Below, piece by piece: positions 37,577-47,273 of a stretch of 64,000 nt of DNA. How positions within the stretch are numbered: the first letter of the stretch is position 1; each line of letters opens with the position of its first letter. Origin of the DNA: Bin80 sp965208025. Lineage in GTDB: Bacteria > Bacteroidota > Rhodothermia > Rhodothermales > Bin80. Both the position numbers and the translations under genes were made by a program. The notes under the pieces are model-generated. The model searched no databases, was not told the origin of the DNA, and was given only the letters and a program-made list of their open reading frames with translations. The DNA lies in contig OZ242302.1 of NCBI GenBank assembly GCA_965208025.1, positions 2,542,001 to 2,606,000 on the forward strand, given 5' to 3'.

Positions 37577-37949
37577 AAAGTTGGACACGGTAGAGTTGAC
37601 CAGAGGGCAACGCGCTTTCGAGTTGATTCCAGATCGCAATTACGAGATTTTCGGTGGATGGCATGATCCCATTCAGGAATGGGACATCCAGGTTGAGATT
37701 TTTATGGTCCAAATGGCGGATCACATGTTCCTCAATCACCTGTTTGAGATCAGCGAGGTCAACCACATAGCCTGTATTAGGGTCGGGAACACCTTGAACG
37801 GTAACCCGGAGGGTATAGTTGTGACCATGCCAGTTCGGATTATTGCAAGCACCAAAAACGGAACGATTCCATTCATCGGATTTTGAAGGATTATGTAAGC
37901 GGTGCGCAGCATTAAAATGCGATTCGCGGGTGACGAACACGGTTGGCAT
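37530..37949 (-). CDS. queD: 6-pyruvoyl-tetrahydropterin synthase / QueD family
   Basis: 139-residue T-fold enzyme. Zinc ligands are His in SHFNAAHRL and the two His of WHGHNY. The catalytic Cys is in FGACNNPNW, and the Glu at the pterin-binding site is in STENLVIAIW. The family either makes 6-carboxytetrahydropterin for queuosine (QueD) or pyruvoyl-tetrahydropterin for biopterin (PTPS). With Cys followed by NNPN before the HGHNY, this copy resembles the PTPS-like long form seen in Bacteroidota. No queC or queE lies nearby, so either role is possible. It overlaps folE and is divergent from the HIT gene, with 89 bases between the starts. Confidence 0.88.
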   Translation of the reverse strand: MPTVFVTRESHFNAAHRLHNPSKSDEWNRSVFGACNNPNWHGHNYTLRVTVQGVPDPNTGYVVDLADLKQVIEEHVIRHLDHKNLNLDVPFLNGIMPSTENLVIAIWNQLESALPSGQLYRVQLYETPRNSADYFGPDK

Positions 37950-38038
37950 CAGACTGAAGAATCAAGTTGGCAATCCGGCGGCGTAGGAACGAAGAGGATT
38001 ACGGTTTGTTCAGAGATGTTCTTCTTCGTGATTTCCAG

Positions 38039-38371
38039 ATGCCAACGCTATTTGAACAGATTATTGCAGGAGAAATCCCAGCGGATCGTATATATGAGGA
38101 CGAAGTATGTATTGCCTTCCGGGATATCGCTCCGCAGGCGCCAACCCATGTGCTGGTCGTTCCGCGCGAGCCCGTCCCTGCACTCAACGAGAATCTGAAT
38201 GCTGCGCTTGCCGGACATCTGTTAATGGTTGCCAATCTGGTAGCCGAACAAGAACATTTGGAAGGAGGCTATCGGATTGTCATTAATTGTGGTGTAGACG
38301 GGGGCCAGTCCGTAGACCATCTTCATCTTCATGTACTCGGTGGTCGCGCACTTCAGTGGCCGCCTGGCTGA
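38039..38371 (+). CDS. HIT-family nucleotide-binding hydrolase
   Basis: 110-residue histidine-triad protein of the HINT branch. It has TLFEQIIAGEIPADRIYEDE at the N terminus, HVLVVPREPV in the middle, and the triad HLHLHVLGG at the end. These enzymes hydrolyse nucleoside phosphoramidates and acyl-AMPs. The ATG at 38039 gives the family N terminus; the frame is open for 24 codons further upstream without homology. The outer-membrane barrel gene follows after 12 bases and may be co-transcribed. Confidence 0.93.
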   Translation: MPTLFEQIIAGEIPADRIYEDEVCIAFRDIAPQAPTHVLVVPREPVPALNENLNAALAGHLLMVANLVAEQEHLEGGYRIVINCGVDGGQSVDHLHLHVLGGRALQWPPG

Positions 38372-38383
38372 GTTTTCTCTGCT

Positions 38384-40378
38384 ATGCAATGGTCTGCCAA
38401 GCGTTACTGGCTTACGGTGTTTGGGGTTGTGGTACTCGGATTTTCGGATCATCAATCAAATGCACAGTCATCTGTACAGCAGGAGACAACGTTTGCTCGC
38501 GAAGTGAATCGGTACCGCTGGGGTTCAATGACCTCCTGGAACGGCCAGTTGGGACCATGGAAGGTAGATATGAGGAATCGGTTTCAGTCAGATGCTTATC
38601 TCCAATTTGATCGTCGGCTACGGTTCAGGGATGAGGATCGACTGGATTTTCGTGCGGTGGGGCCAATCTGGGGGCAGGTAAGTGCAAGGATACAGGGAGA
38701 TCTAGATTGGTTTGGATCGGGGAGGGCATCTTCTCAATCGTTGCTGATGGGGCTACAAAGGAATCTCATGAATGCATTAAGCATGGAGGCAGCGGTCGGG
38801 ATTGCATCCGATCGTCGACCTGGGATCGTGCAGGCTGATCAAGAAACGGTTCTTCGAATTGATACTGGCCCTGCGGTCGCGCTGTCGCTCTCACTGGATC
38901 CGAAAGAACTTCAAGGCTACCAACTCTCCTTTCACTCGGATGCTGCGTGGAGAAATATTTCTCCACGTCGAATTGGAGATGTGGCGTTGGCTGGCGCTGC
39001 TGCTCGTTCATTCGGTTTCACCAGATTAGAGTCCAGAGCTCGCTTCTCCAGTCGACGGCGAGATACCTATCAGGCTGTATCCTTCCTCAATCGAGGGCAG
39101 ATACGAGATCCTGAATCCATTGAAGCAACGACCAGCGACACATTGGATATCCATTTTATGGTCCAGACACCATTATTGCGTGCAGTTCGGATCATAGCTC
39201 AGACCGATATCCGACTCAACCAGCGGCGGATCCGCGCACCAAAGCCCCCCGAAGAATCCATCACATTTGAGACGAACTTTACCCGTCAAGCATTTACAGG
39301 ACAAATTGGTCTCCACTATTCGCGCCCTCGGTTGGATGCACAGTTGCAAGCCGAGTACGGAGCGATCAATGAACGACGAATACTGAGAAATCAGGATGAG
39401 TTGCCTCCCTCGGAAGTTGTCCAAAAGCGGACACTGTTGCAACAGGCAGACTATGATGAGGGAGTGTTTTCTCTAAGAGGAAGTGTACGAGGAGACGTTC
39501 ATCCTGCACTTTCAATTCTTTTCAACGGGAGTTCACGTATCGTACGACATGATACGCCTGTGGTCAACCTGGATGACCGTGACGAAGTGTACCATAACGC
39601 GACGGTTGCACTGCGTCACCGCCGAAGTCGCTATCTGCGAGTTGAAGTGAGGATGTTTGGCTCCTATCATCACACGGTATTTTTGAATGCCGAGCGTTCC
39701 GCTGAAAACAGTATTCAACGTACACTTCGTTTACGTCCATCCATAGAGTGGACTCCCTCTTCGTTTACGAGAGCTTCCTTGGCCAGCGAAGTTCGTGCGA
39801 CCTATACAACCGAAGATTTTTTGCTGCCAGGACGCCGCTCATCCGATCAATCGGCCCGTGAGATGCGACTGGAAGCCGAAATGGAACACCGACTCTTCGC
39901 CGATACAGATCTGAAATGGAGCGCAACGCTGTCCGACTTACGACTCGGTCGACTGAACTGGGAGGATTTTACGGAAATCCCTTTTGATACGCTCAGAACC
40001 TATAGCAATTGGTTGCGCATTCAGTCTGGCAACCGACTCCGTGGAGAACTTGGATGGCGAATGTTTCTCAGAAGTGATTATGATCAAGCGACCACGGTAC
40101 AGTATCAGATATCAAATGATGTATCCGGTAGCACCCGTGGAAGTATTACCAGAGCAGGAAAGCGATGGGTCATTCAATCGGGACCCTCTGGGGCACTCTA
40201 CTGGACCCGAGGCCAAACCTCTCTGCGCCTGGATGTATGGGCGAACTGGCAACGGCTACGGTATGAGCTTTATGGTCAATTGCCGTCTGCAACTGCAGAG
40301 GTCATTCAACGTACTGCCCGCCGAGGTTCGCGCCGCCTGATCCCGTTGATCTCCCTTAGCATGTATTGGCAACTCTGA
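38384..40378 (+). CDS. Predicted outer-membrane beta-barrel protein, function unknown
   Basis: 664 residues with an N-terminal signal peptide (WLTVFGVVVLGF core, probable cleavage after SNA at about 27). The rest is rich in Arg, Gln, Ser and alternating aromatic or hydrophobic residues, typical of transmembrane beta strands: for example VSARIQGDLDWFGSG, LRIDTGPAVALSLSLD and TSLRLDVWANWQRLRYELYG. The chain ends SLSMYWQL, with an aromatic residue near the C terminus as in barrels. I do not recognise the family. An acyclic count of strands is not possible by eye. It follows the HIT gene closely. Confidence 0.7.
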   Translation: MQWSAKRYWLTVFGVVVLGFSDHQSNAQSSVQQETTFAREVNRYRWGSMTSWNGQLGPWKVDMRNRFQSDAYLQFDRRLRFRDEDRLDFRAVGPIWGQVSARIQGDLDWFGSGRASSQSLLMGLQRNLMNALSMEAAVGIASDRRPGIVQADQETVLRIDTGPAVALSLSLDPKELQGYQLSFHSDAAWRNISPRRIGDVALAGAAARSFGFTRLESRARFSSRRRDTYQAVSFLNRGQIRDPESIEATTSDTLDIHFMVQTPLLRAVRIIAQTDIRLNQRRIRAPKPPEESITFETNFTRQAFTGQIGLHYSRPRLDAQLQAEYGAINERRILRNQDELPPSEVVQKRTLLQQADYDEGVFSLRGSVRGDVHPALSILFNGSSRIVRHDTPVVNLDDRDEVYHNATVALRHRRSRYLRVEVRMFGSYHHTVFLNAERSAENSIQRTLRLRPSIEWTPSSFTRASLASEVRATYTTEDFLLPGRRSSDQSAREMRLEAEMEHRLFADTDLKWSATLSDLRLGRLNWEDFTEIPFDTLRTYSNWLRIQSGNRLRGELGWRMFLRSDYDQATTVQYQISNDVSGSTRGSITRAGKRWVIQSGPSGALYWTRGQTSLRLDVWANWQRLRYELYGQLPSATAEVIQRTARRGSRRLIPLISLSMYWQL

Positions 40379-40710
40379 ATTCATTCATAAACATAGCTGC
40401 AGCGAGAAGTATGGATGAAACATTAGTGATCCTTCTGAATGAAGTATATCAAACGTGCAAACGATTGATCTGCACAACAATGGATCGGAGGGTACGGTCA
40501 GCATACAAAGGACGCTGGATCGGCAGGGAGATCAACCAAAAGGATACAGGTCATCTAACCCAGATAGGCAGCTTTAGTTGACGAAGGTTTCTTTTTTAGG
40601 ATCGTATAGTTACAGAAGTATGGGAAAAGATGGCGACGATATATGGAACCTGCTGGATGATCCTCTCGCTTGGCAGCACGCAATAACGTAACAGATTAAA
40701 TACGCTAACC
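40379..40710. other. Intergenic region between barrel gene and coaE
   Basis: 332 bases without a supported gene. A 23-codon frame (40620-40691, starting MGKDGDDIWNLLDDP) lies just before coaE and has a protein-like look. It could be a leader or a chance frame. A T-run at 40590-40597 is present without a clear hairpin. Confidence 0.35.
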
Positions 40711-41349
40711 ATGTCTGATCTAAGGACTCTTGGACTTACTGGAGGAATTGGTAGTGGGAAGTCATCGGTTTGTAAATTGTTAGCCGATCTTGGAGCCGAA
40801 ATATTTGAAGCCGATCAGGTCGCACGGGGTTTAATGGAATCTAGCGAAGAAGTCCGTCAGGCAATTCTTCATACGTTCGGGAACGAGAGCTACCAGAGGG
40901 ATGGATCCTTAAACCGGTCGTGGTTGGCACAACTGGTCTTCAATGACGAGACGTGTCTGTCAGCTTTGAACGCAATTGTTCATCCCCAAGTTGGGGAGGC
41001 TTTTGTGCACATGAAGAATCAACGGATCAACGGCTTGCTGGTCCACTCAGCCGCTCTCATTTTTGAGGCAGGGCTTGAAGATTCTCTGGATGCGATTTGC
41101 GTCGTGAGTGCACCACATGATGTACGGATAGAACGCGTAAGAGCTCGGGATGGCATAAGTGAGGATGAGGTTCGGTTGAGAATGAAGAGACAACTCAATC
41201 AGAACGAGTCCGAGCGTCAAGCGGATGTGGTTCTGGTCAATGCGGGGAATCTGGCCGTGCTTGGTACCAAAAGCAGGAAACTCTATGACCTAGCGATGAG
41301 AGGAGAGGTGCTGAGTCCAGAGAGCTTCAAGAACTTTCGCCGGCTGTAA
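40711..41349 (+). CDS. coaE: Dephospho-CoA kinase
   Basis: Last step of coenzyme A synthesis, ATP-dependent phosphorylation of the 3' hydroxyl of dephospho-CoA. The 212-residue protein has the P-loop GLTGGIGSGKS at 8-18, ADQVARGL after it, the HP motif IVHPQVGEAF and LIFEAGLEDSLDAICVV. Size and order match the family. Its last 23 bases overlap the convergent histidine kinase gene. Confidence 0.95.
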   Translation: MSDLRTLGLTGGIGSGKSSVCKLLADLGAEIFEADQVARGLMESSEEVRQAILHTFGNESYQRDGSLNRSWLAQLVFNDETCLSALNAIVHPQVGEAFVHMKNQRINGLLVHSAALIFEAGLEDSLDAICVVSAPHDVRIERVRARDGISEDEVRLRMKRQLNQNESERQADVVLVNAGNLAVLGTKSRKLYDLAMRGEVLSPESFKNFRRL

Positions 41350-42373
41350 GGAGTGTGAATCCAAAGGTTGACCCCTCACCGGGAATGCTTTCAACCATGA
41401 GTTGGCTCCCGTGGGCGCTGAGAATATGCTTCACAATTGCCAACCCCAACCCCGTTCCACCCAGCTTTGATGATCGACTGGCCTCAATCCGAAAGAACCG
41501 CTCGGTAAGTCGAGCAATGTATTCAGGGGCAATTCCAACCCCATCATCTACCACGGAAACCTTGACCGCTCCCTCATGCAATTTGCGGGCAATCAATTCA
41601 ATCTGTCCACCCTCCCGACCATACTTGATTCCGTTGTCAATCAGATTGCTCAGTACTTGACTGATGTGATTCTGGTCTGCTAATACATCTGGTAGATTGG
41701 GAGGTACAGAGAGACGGATCGTAATCTCTCGGTCTGAAGCCATGGATTCCAGAGATTCAAGAACATCCCCACAAAGTTCGGTTAAATTTATTGGTTGCAG
41801 TTCCATTGCAAGTTCTCCCATCTCAATTCGTGCGACGGAGGAGAGATCTTCGGCAAGACTTCCCAGACGGTTGGCATTGCGTAAGACTTTTTTCACAAAT
41901 GACTTTCGAACTCGTTCGTCATTCAGCGCTCCATCCAGAAGTGTTTCGGCGAATCCTCGAATTGCAAAAATAGGCGTCTTAAGTTCATGGGACACATTCC
42001 CAAGAAATTCGCGACGATAATGCTCCATACGTTCAAGTTCCTGCACTTGATTAGCAACACGTTCATCGGCTTCACGGGCAAGGTGAATCAAGAGGCTCAG
42101 TTCATCCCTAAGCAGTGGACCTTCATGGATAGGTAAATCGGATGTAGTCTCTGGATCATCCCCGATGCCCGAGAGAGTAGACCGAAGAATGGACATCTTT
42201 TGGGCAACCATCCACCGAACACTAAGAAACGTGCAGAACCCGACCAAGAGGCTGATTGCCATCACGGTCCACCAAGGCATCCGAAAGCCGATCAGAGACG
42301 CCAGAAATAAGATGATCAACACAAATATGCTCACGCGCCATGAAACCCTAAGTGCAAACATTTCTCCAGACAT
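41327..42373 (-). CDS. Sensor histidine kinase, PhoR-like
   Basis: 348-residue membrane kinase. Two hydrophobic segments (about 12-50) have almost no periplasmic loop, then a short linker, the HisKA box FLGNVSHELKTPIFAIRGFAETL (phospho-His in SHELKTP), and the ATPase domain with N box LSNLIDNGIKYG, G1 VDDGVGIAP, F box RFFRIEASR and G2 GGTGLGLAIVKHI. The lack of an extracellular sensor suggests input from the membrane or a partner protein, as in PhoR with PhoU/Pst. It follows the response regulator by 14 bases and forms its cognate pair. Confidence 0.93.
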   Translation of the reverse strand: MSGEMFALRVSWRVSIFVLIILFLASLIGFRMPWWTVMAISLLVGFCTFLSVRWMVAQKMSILRSTLSGIGDDPETTSDLPIHEGPLLRDELSLLIHLAREADERVANQVQELERMEHYRREFLGNVSHELKTPIFAIRGFAETLLDGALNDERVRKSFVKKVLRNANRLGSLAEDLSSVARIEMGELAMELQPINLTELCGDVLESLESMASDREITIRLSVPPNLPDVLADQNHISQVLSNLIDNGIKYGREGGQIELIARKLHEGAVKVSVVDDGVGIAPEYIARLTERFFRIEASRSSKLGGTGLGLAIVKHILSAHGSQLMVESIPGEGSTFGFTLLTAGESS

Positions 42374-42387
42374 TCGCTAGGCTGGAT

Positions 42388-43146
42388 TCATACGGAGGAC
42401 TTCGGAGGACTTTTCGGTTCAAGAAACCGGTATCCTACCCCTTTGACAGATTGGATATAGTCCGTCCCCTGATATTTGCCGAGCTTTTTATTGACTTTGC
42501 TGACATGGACATCTACGGTGCGCTCACCAACCTCAACCCTCATCCCCCACACTCTCTTGATCAGGTTTCTGCGCGTGAACACGACCCCCGGGGAGTTCGC
42601 TAAATAGTAAAGAAGATCAAATTCTCTCCGGGTAAGCGTGATTTTAGCATGCTCATTCGGATCATTCCGGGATACCCAATACCTGTCTCGGTCAATTTCA
42701 AGATCATGAACACTTAATAGTGAGGGGCTGGGAAGGGTGCGATGCGTTCCGCGCAGGAGTGCTTTGATCTGAGAAATGATCACATCTATTCCAAATGTTT
42801 TGGGTAGATAGCTGTCTGCGCCGACATCTAATCCTTGAATATGGTCTTCTTCCTCCGAGCGGGCGGTCAAGAATAAGATGGGGACGGATTGGATGTTGGA
42901 GTATTTTCGAATATGACGACAGACCTCCAATCCGTTCATGCCCGGCATCATAATATCAAGAACAACCAGATCCAGGGCATGAGATTCAACCATGTCTAGT
43001 GCTTCAATTCCGTTTCGTGCGGTGATTGTTTTGATGCCAAGTCGTTCAAGATTATAGCGAAGTAGATCAAGAATATCATCTTCATCATCAACGATCAGGA
43101 CGGTACAGGAATCCTTGGCAGCGGTAATCGGAGAGATATTAGGCAT
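42388..43146 (-). CDS. Response regulator, OmpR/PhoB family
   Basis: 252 residues. A receiver domain (about 15-135) has VLIVDDEDD, phospho-acceptor Asp in LVVLDIMMPGMNG and the switch Thr in LFLTARSEE. A winged-helix DNA-binding domain (LTRREFDLLYYLANSPGVVFTRRNLI, RTVDVHVSKVNKKLG, GVGYRF) follows. The usual KPF after the receiver Lys is here KTF (YLPKTFGIDV), an unusual substitution of the conserved cis-Pro. It pairs with the kinase just downstream. With PhoR-like architecture, phosphate response is plausible but not shown; no pst or phoU genes are in the window. Confidence 0.93.
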   Translation of the reverse strand: MPNISPITAAKDSCTVLIVDDEDDILDLLRYNLERLGIKTITARNGIEALDMVESHALDLVVLDIMMPGMNGLEVCRHIRKYSNIQSVPILFLTARSEEEDHIQGLDVGADSYLPKTFGIDVIISQIKALLRGTHRTLPSPSLLSVHDLEIDRDRYWVSRNDPNEHAKITLTRREFDLLYYLANSPGVVFTRRNLIKRVWGMRVEVGERTVDVHVSKVNKKLGKYQGTDYIQSVKGVGYRFLEPKSPPKSSV

Positions 43147-43582
43147 TTTGGAATGGTTCAGAGTTCATGTGGATGGGTGTCATACGAATAATACGGACTC
43201 GGAGTCAAAGCATGACTCGGTTTGAATGTAGATTGCTTTTGGAACTCAAGGGGAAGCGGAGCATGATATCTCTTCCCATGAACTCCCAAAGATACGACAG
43301 ATGGCAGGATGGAATCATTTGACAGATGCAACCACAAACTCCGTATTGTTTGAAAGATAGATATATGCAGTCCATGATTTGACATAAACACCATGGCCTC
43401 TTTCTCCGTAGATTAAAAAAATGCTATCTTTTCCAAGGTTGATTTGTGCTTTGAACCCGATGAAGATGGAGCGTCAACTGCGAACACACATGCTACTTCT
43501 TGTTTCCATCACAATCTAATGATGGATGTGGCAGTTCACGTCCAATAGCTTAATCTTTCCCTGCGAATCTTCTAAGCATAGA
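43147..43582. other. Divergent intergenic region before the HiPIP gene
   Basis: 436 bases between the divergent response-regulator and HiPIP starts. It should contain both promoters. I see no gene, no strong hairpin and no clear operator. A minus-strand frame at 43158-43394 has no coding character. Confidence 0.4.
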
Positions 43583-43975
43583 ATGAGTAACTTTACGAGG
43601 CGTCAATTTTTGAAACAGGTTTTTGTGGTCACCTCCGTCGGGACCGTGGTTCTGGGCTGTGGGGATCACAGCGGCGATGAATCACGAGTTGACACCACTA
43701 GAGACTCTGGGGCAGAGCTTCCCAGGAGTGATCAGGGAAATTTCAGTTGTATGGATGGAGGCGGACTTTCGGAAGAAGAAGTTGCCCTGCGAATGACATT
43801 CCAATACACGGATCAGTCACCTGAACAGGAAAAGAACTGCAGGAATTGTGTACTCTTTGTTGAAGCAGAGTCAGGTAACCAGTGCGGGAGCTGTCTAAGT
43901 ATCAAGGGCCCAATTCATCCCAAGGGATATTGTACCATCTGGGCTGCGCGGCCAGTTGTATCCACAAATACTTGA
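43583..43975 (+). CDS. High-potential iron-sulfur protein (HiPIP), Tat-exported
   Basis: 130-residue periplasmic electron carrier. The start at 43583 gives a twin-arginine signal (FTRRQFLKQ) and a hydrophobic core ending VVLGCG, a possible lipobox, so the protein may be both Tat-exported and lipidated. The C-terminal part has the HiPIP iron-sulfur pattern: Cys-X2-Cys in KNCRNCVLF, CGSC, and PKGYCTIWA. HiPIPs carry electrons between the bc1-like or alternative complex and terminal oxidases; one was characterised in Rhodothermus marinus. The frame is open upstream but without homology. Confidence 0.88.
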   Translation: MSNFTRRQFLKQVFVVTSVGTVVLGCGDHSGDESRVDTTRDSGAELPRSDQGNFSCMDGGGLSEEEVALRMTFQYTDQSPEQEKNCRNCVLFVEAESGNQCGSCLSIKGPIHPKGYCTIWAARPVVSTNT

Positions 43976-44023
43976 GTAAAAAGTTTTATACTTCATCTGC
44001 AAGAATAGATCAGACATAGGGCA

Positions 44024-46240
44024 ATGAGCAGAGGCTACGGATTTGGAACGTTACCCGTTTTTCTGGCTGGAATCAGCACAATTCTGGGGGCGATCATGTT
44101 CCTGCGTTTCGGGTACGCGGTTGCTCATACAGGTTTACTGGGGATTTTAGGCATCATACTCCTGGGTCATCTGGTCACGATTCCGACTGCATTGGCGCTT
44201 GCAGAAATTGCAACCAACCGAAAAGTGGAAGGGGGAGGAGAGTACTTCATCATCTCCCGATCCTTCGGAACCACGATTGGTGGCGTGATTGGAATCAGTT
44301 TATACCTTTCTCAGGCGATATCCGTCGCATTTTATATGATTGCCTTTGCGGAGGCATTCACATGGCTGGAGCCCTTCCTCAGAGAGCAAGTAGGGATTAT
44401 GTTTGATCCGCGGCTGATCTCCATTCCTGCACTGATCATGCTTCTGGCATTGGTGATCTCAAAAGGTGCAAATCTTGGTGTGAAGATGCTCTACGTAGTT
44501 GCAGCAATCCTTCTGGTGTCCCTTCTCTTATTTTTCATGGGCTCCCCTCTGGAAGGGTTTGATCGTAACGCGGTCAGTCTCACGGAAAAGATTGGACGGC
44601 CCGATTCATTTATTGTTGTGTTCGCGATTGTATTTCCCGCATTCACGGGGATGACGGCTGGGGTAGGCTTATCAGGGGATTTGCGTAATCCTCGCAAGTC
44701 TCTTCCCAGAGGAACGATATGGGCAACCGTGATTGGTATGATCGTTTATATTGGTCTGGTCTATAAGCTCCATATCAGTGCGCCTCCCGAGGCGATGGCT
44801 GAGGATCAGTTGATTATGTCCGAGATCGCTGTATGGGGTCCTGCAATCCTGATCGGGTTATGTTGTGCGACGTTAAGTAGTGCAATCGGATCGGTGCTTG
44901 TAGCCCCCCGAACCTTACAGGCTTTAGGGGCGGACCGAACCTTACCTGGAAAATTTCTCAATTCCTGGATCTCTCGAGGAACAGGTGCTGCCAATGATCC
45001 CCGACATGCAACCATGATCACTGGTGCATTAGCCTTGGTAATTGTTATCGTTGGGAATGTAGACTTGGTCGCGACACTGATTTCAATGTTCTTTATGGTC
45101 ACCTATGGATCTCTGTGCGCAATCAGCTTCCTTGAACACTTTGCTGCACGACCTAGTTATCGCCCCAGTTTCCGGTCTCGCTGGTACATTAGCTTACTTG
45201 GAGCCATCGTATGCTTCCTGCTGATGTTTCAGATAAATCTGTTCTTTGCAGCGCTTGCCGTTCTGATGCTTGTGGCTCTCTATCAGGGACTGCGCGTCGG
45301 GAAGCGAGGGGAAGGTGACCTTGCATCCCTGTTCCAAAATGTGATCACGCAAGCGACTCGTTACATGCAGATTCGTCTCCAGCAACGCCGATCGGAGCAG
45401 GTTGCGGACGAGTGGCGTCCCAGTGTGATCATGGTCAATGATCGTACATTTGATCGGCGGAGTCCCTTGATGATGCTACATTGGCTCTGTCACCGATATG
45501 GGTTTGGCACCTATGTTCACTTCATCAAGGGGAAATTGAACGCAACAACATTTTTTGAGAGCAAGACCGTCAAGGAACGACTTCTAAAACTGGCAAGGAC
45601 TCAGCATAGTGCGGTCTACATGGATACAGTGGTAAGCCCGTCTATCACTTCCGCGCTCGCCCAGACGCTCCAGGTTCCTGGGGTATCCGGCATGTCAAAT
45701 AATTCAATCCTGTTTGAATTCGCGCAGCGAGACTCCATGGATGTCGTCCGGGGTATCGTAGATCAGTGTAAGTTTGCAGCAAATTCAGACATGACGCTCA
45801 TGGTCCTTCGACACTGCGAAACGCACTTTGGCAATCGGCATTCTATCCATGTCTGGTTAACATGGAATGACAAAGCGAATGCAAACACAATGATTCTTCT
45901 TAGCTATATCCTGCTAGGGCATCCAGATTGGCAAAATGCACAGGTGCAGGTATTTGCTGCATTACCTGGAGCGGAGGTAGAGCGCACCCGACAGGAATTT
46001 TCGCAGTTGATCACCGAAGGAAGGCTTCCAATCTCGGAGAAAAATATTGAGTATATCACGACCGAGAATACCGAGGCATTCCGCCAACTTGTTTACGAAA
46101 GGTCCAGCGAAGCGGACTTGACGGTCGTTGGCTTTAATATGCATGGGCTTGAAGAGCGTGGCCCTGATGTATTTACCAACCATGGAAAGCTCCATGATGT
46201 GTTATTTGTACGTGCTCCGCGACAGATCAAAATTGATTAA
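44024..46240 (+). CDS. APC-superfamily permease resembling cation-chloride cotransporters
   Basis: 738-residue membrane protein. About 12 membrane segments lie in the first 440 residues, opening GTLPVFLAGISTILGAIMFLRFGYAV. This is the TM1 pattern of SLC12 (Na-K-Cl/KCl) cotransporters and related bacterial permeases, including the unwound GAIMFLR stretch. A 300-residue cytoplasmic C-terminal domain follows (VIMVNDRTFDRRSPLMMLHW onward), as in SLC12 proteins. The ion or amino acid carried is not predictable. It starts 48 bases after the HiPIP gene on the same strand. Confidence 0.8.
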   Translation: MSRGYGFGTLPVFLAGISTILGAIMFLRFGYAVAHTGLLGILGIILLGHLVTIPTALALAEIATNRKVEGGGEYFIISRSFGTTIGGVIGISLYLSQAISVAFYMIAFAEAFTWLEPFLREQVGIMFDPRLISIPALIMLLALVISKGANLGVKMLYVVAAILLVSLLLFFMGSPLEGFDRNAVSLTEKIGRPDSFIVVFAIVFPAFTGMTAGVGLSGDLRNPRKSLPRGTIWATVIGMIVYIGLVYKLHISAPPEAMAEDQLIMSEIAVWGPAILIGLCCATLSSAIGSVLVAPRTLQALGADRTLPGKFLNSWISRGTGAANDPRHATMITGALALVIVIVGNVDLVATLISMFFMVTYGSLCAISFLEHFAARPSYRPSFRSRWYISLLGAIVCFLLMFQINLFFAALAVLMLVALYQGLRVGKRGEGDLASLFQNVITQATRYMQIRLQQRRSEQVADEWRPSVIMVNDRTFDRRSPLMMLHWLCHRYGFGTYVHFIKGKLNATTFFESKTVKERLLKLARTQHSAVYMDTVVSPSITSALAQTLQVPGVSGMSNNSILFEFAQRDSMDVVRGIVDQCKFAANSDMTLMVLRHCETHFGNRHSIHVWLTWNDKANANTMILLSYILLGHPDWQNAQVQVFAALPGAEVERTRQEFSQLITEGRLPISEKNIEYITTENTEAFRQLVYERSSEADLTVVGFNMHGLEERGPDVFTNHGKLHDVLFVRAPRQIKID

Positions 46241-46430
46241 TGTTGCTCACATCAGGTATGGGATGATACAGGGGAACACCGCCAATAAAAATCAAAGTAA
46301 GCCAACCTCTGATTAGACATTATTGTACACAGCCCTGATGTAAGACTCCGTCATGCTCAAAACTCTGCATCTGTGATTTCAGCCAAAGCACAGGGTTGAT
46401 CTGGCGAATCAGACCTGAACTCCCACTCTT

Positions 46431-47273
46431 ATGCGTAAAGCAATCGATCCATCTCCAATGCTGGATGTCATACCCATTCAAGACATTCCAATCAATCCCA
46501 AATCAAGGGATGATATAGACTGTACGCTGCGCATCTTGCAAAAAATTGGTAGTACGGCTCCACTACGGGATCGATTACTATTGATCTTGGAAAAACATTT
46601 GTCCAAGAATACTCGTCAGGATGTTGGTCGACCTGGAATGAGTTATTGGCGGATATTTGTGCTGGTGGTGATGAAAAACGCATTGAACTGTGATTTTGAA
46701 CGTCTGACGGCATTAGCAAATTCACACATGCAGCTGCGCCTGATGCTGCAGCATGGAATCTGGGAAGACACCACGATCTATCATTCGCAGACCATCACGG
46801 ATAATCTCTCAAAGATATCAGAAAATGTATTACGAGATATCAATCCGATCATTGAACCATTGGGGCTAAAAAAGATGAGTCCTCTGGGACTAGAGCGTCA
46901 AAGTTCCACATTGCGCGGAGAGAAAGCAGAGGGGCCTCCCACGGATGTAGCCAAATTAAATGATGCACTTCTGAGGTATATAGACATGGCGGCGGAGGCA
47001 TCCAGTGCTTGTAATGTTGCAGGATGGCGCCAGCTTGCGAAGGCAAAAAGGAACCTTGATCAGGCAATCGGTCCACTGGGTCAGTCCACCAATTATTCAA
47101 AAAATCCCAAGCCGGTGGTCAACTATCTGAGATTGTGTGCCAAGATGATCAAAAAATGTGATCACACACATGCAATCATCGCAGAGACCAATCCTGATTC
47201 ACCATGGGTTTCTCAGCTCCGGGAGGCAGGAGCTGAGGTTGCGAGATTAAAAAAAGAAGTGGTGATCCATAAA
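46431..47273 (+). pseudogene. Truncated ISNCY/IS1202-like transposase fragment
   Basis: This is the first 281 codons of a 674-codon frame that runs without a stop into the glycosyltransferase gene. The N-terminal half reads like ISNCY (IS1202-like) transposases: GRPGMSYWRIFVLVVMKNALNCDFERLTALANSH followed by MLQHG, then later VAGWRQLAKAKR. The catalytic C-terminal part is missing, cut off at or just before the GT gene's own ATG. So this is a remnant that now sits in frame upstream. Whether it is translated as an N-terminal extension is unknown; I think the native internal start is used. Confidence 0.7.
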
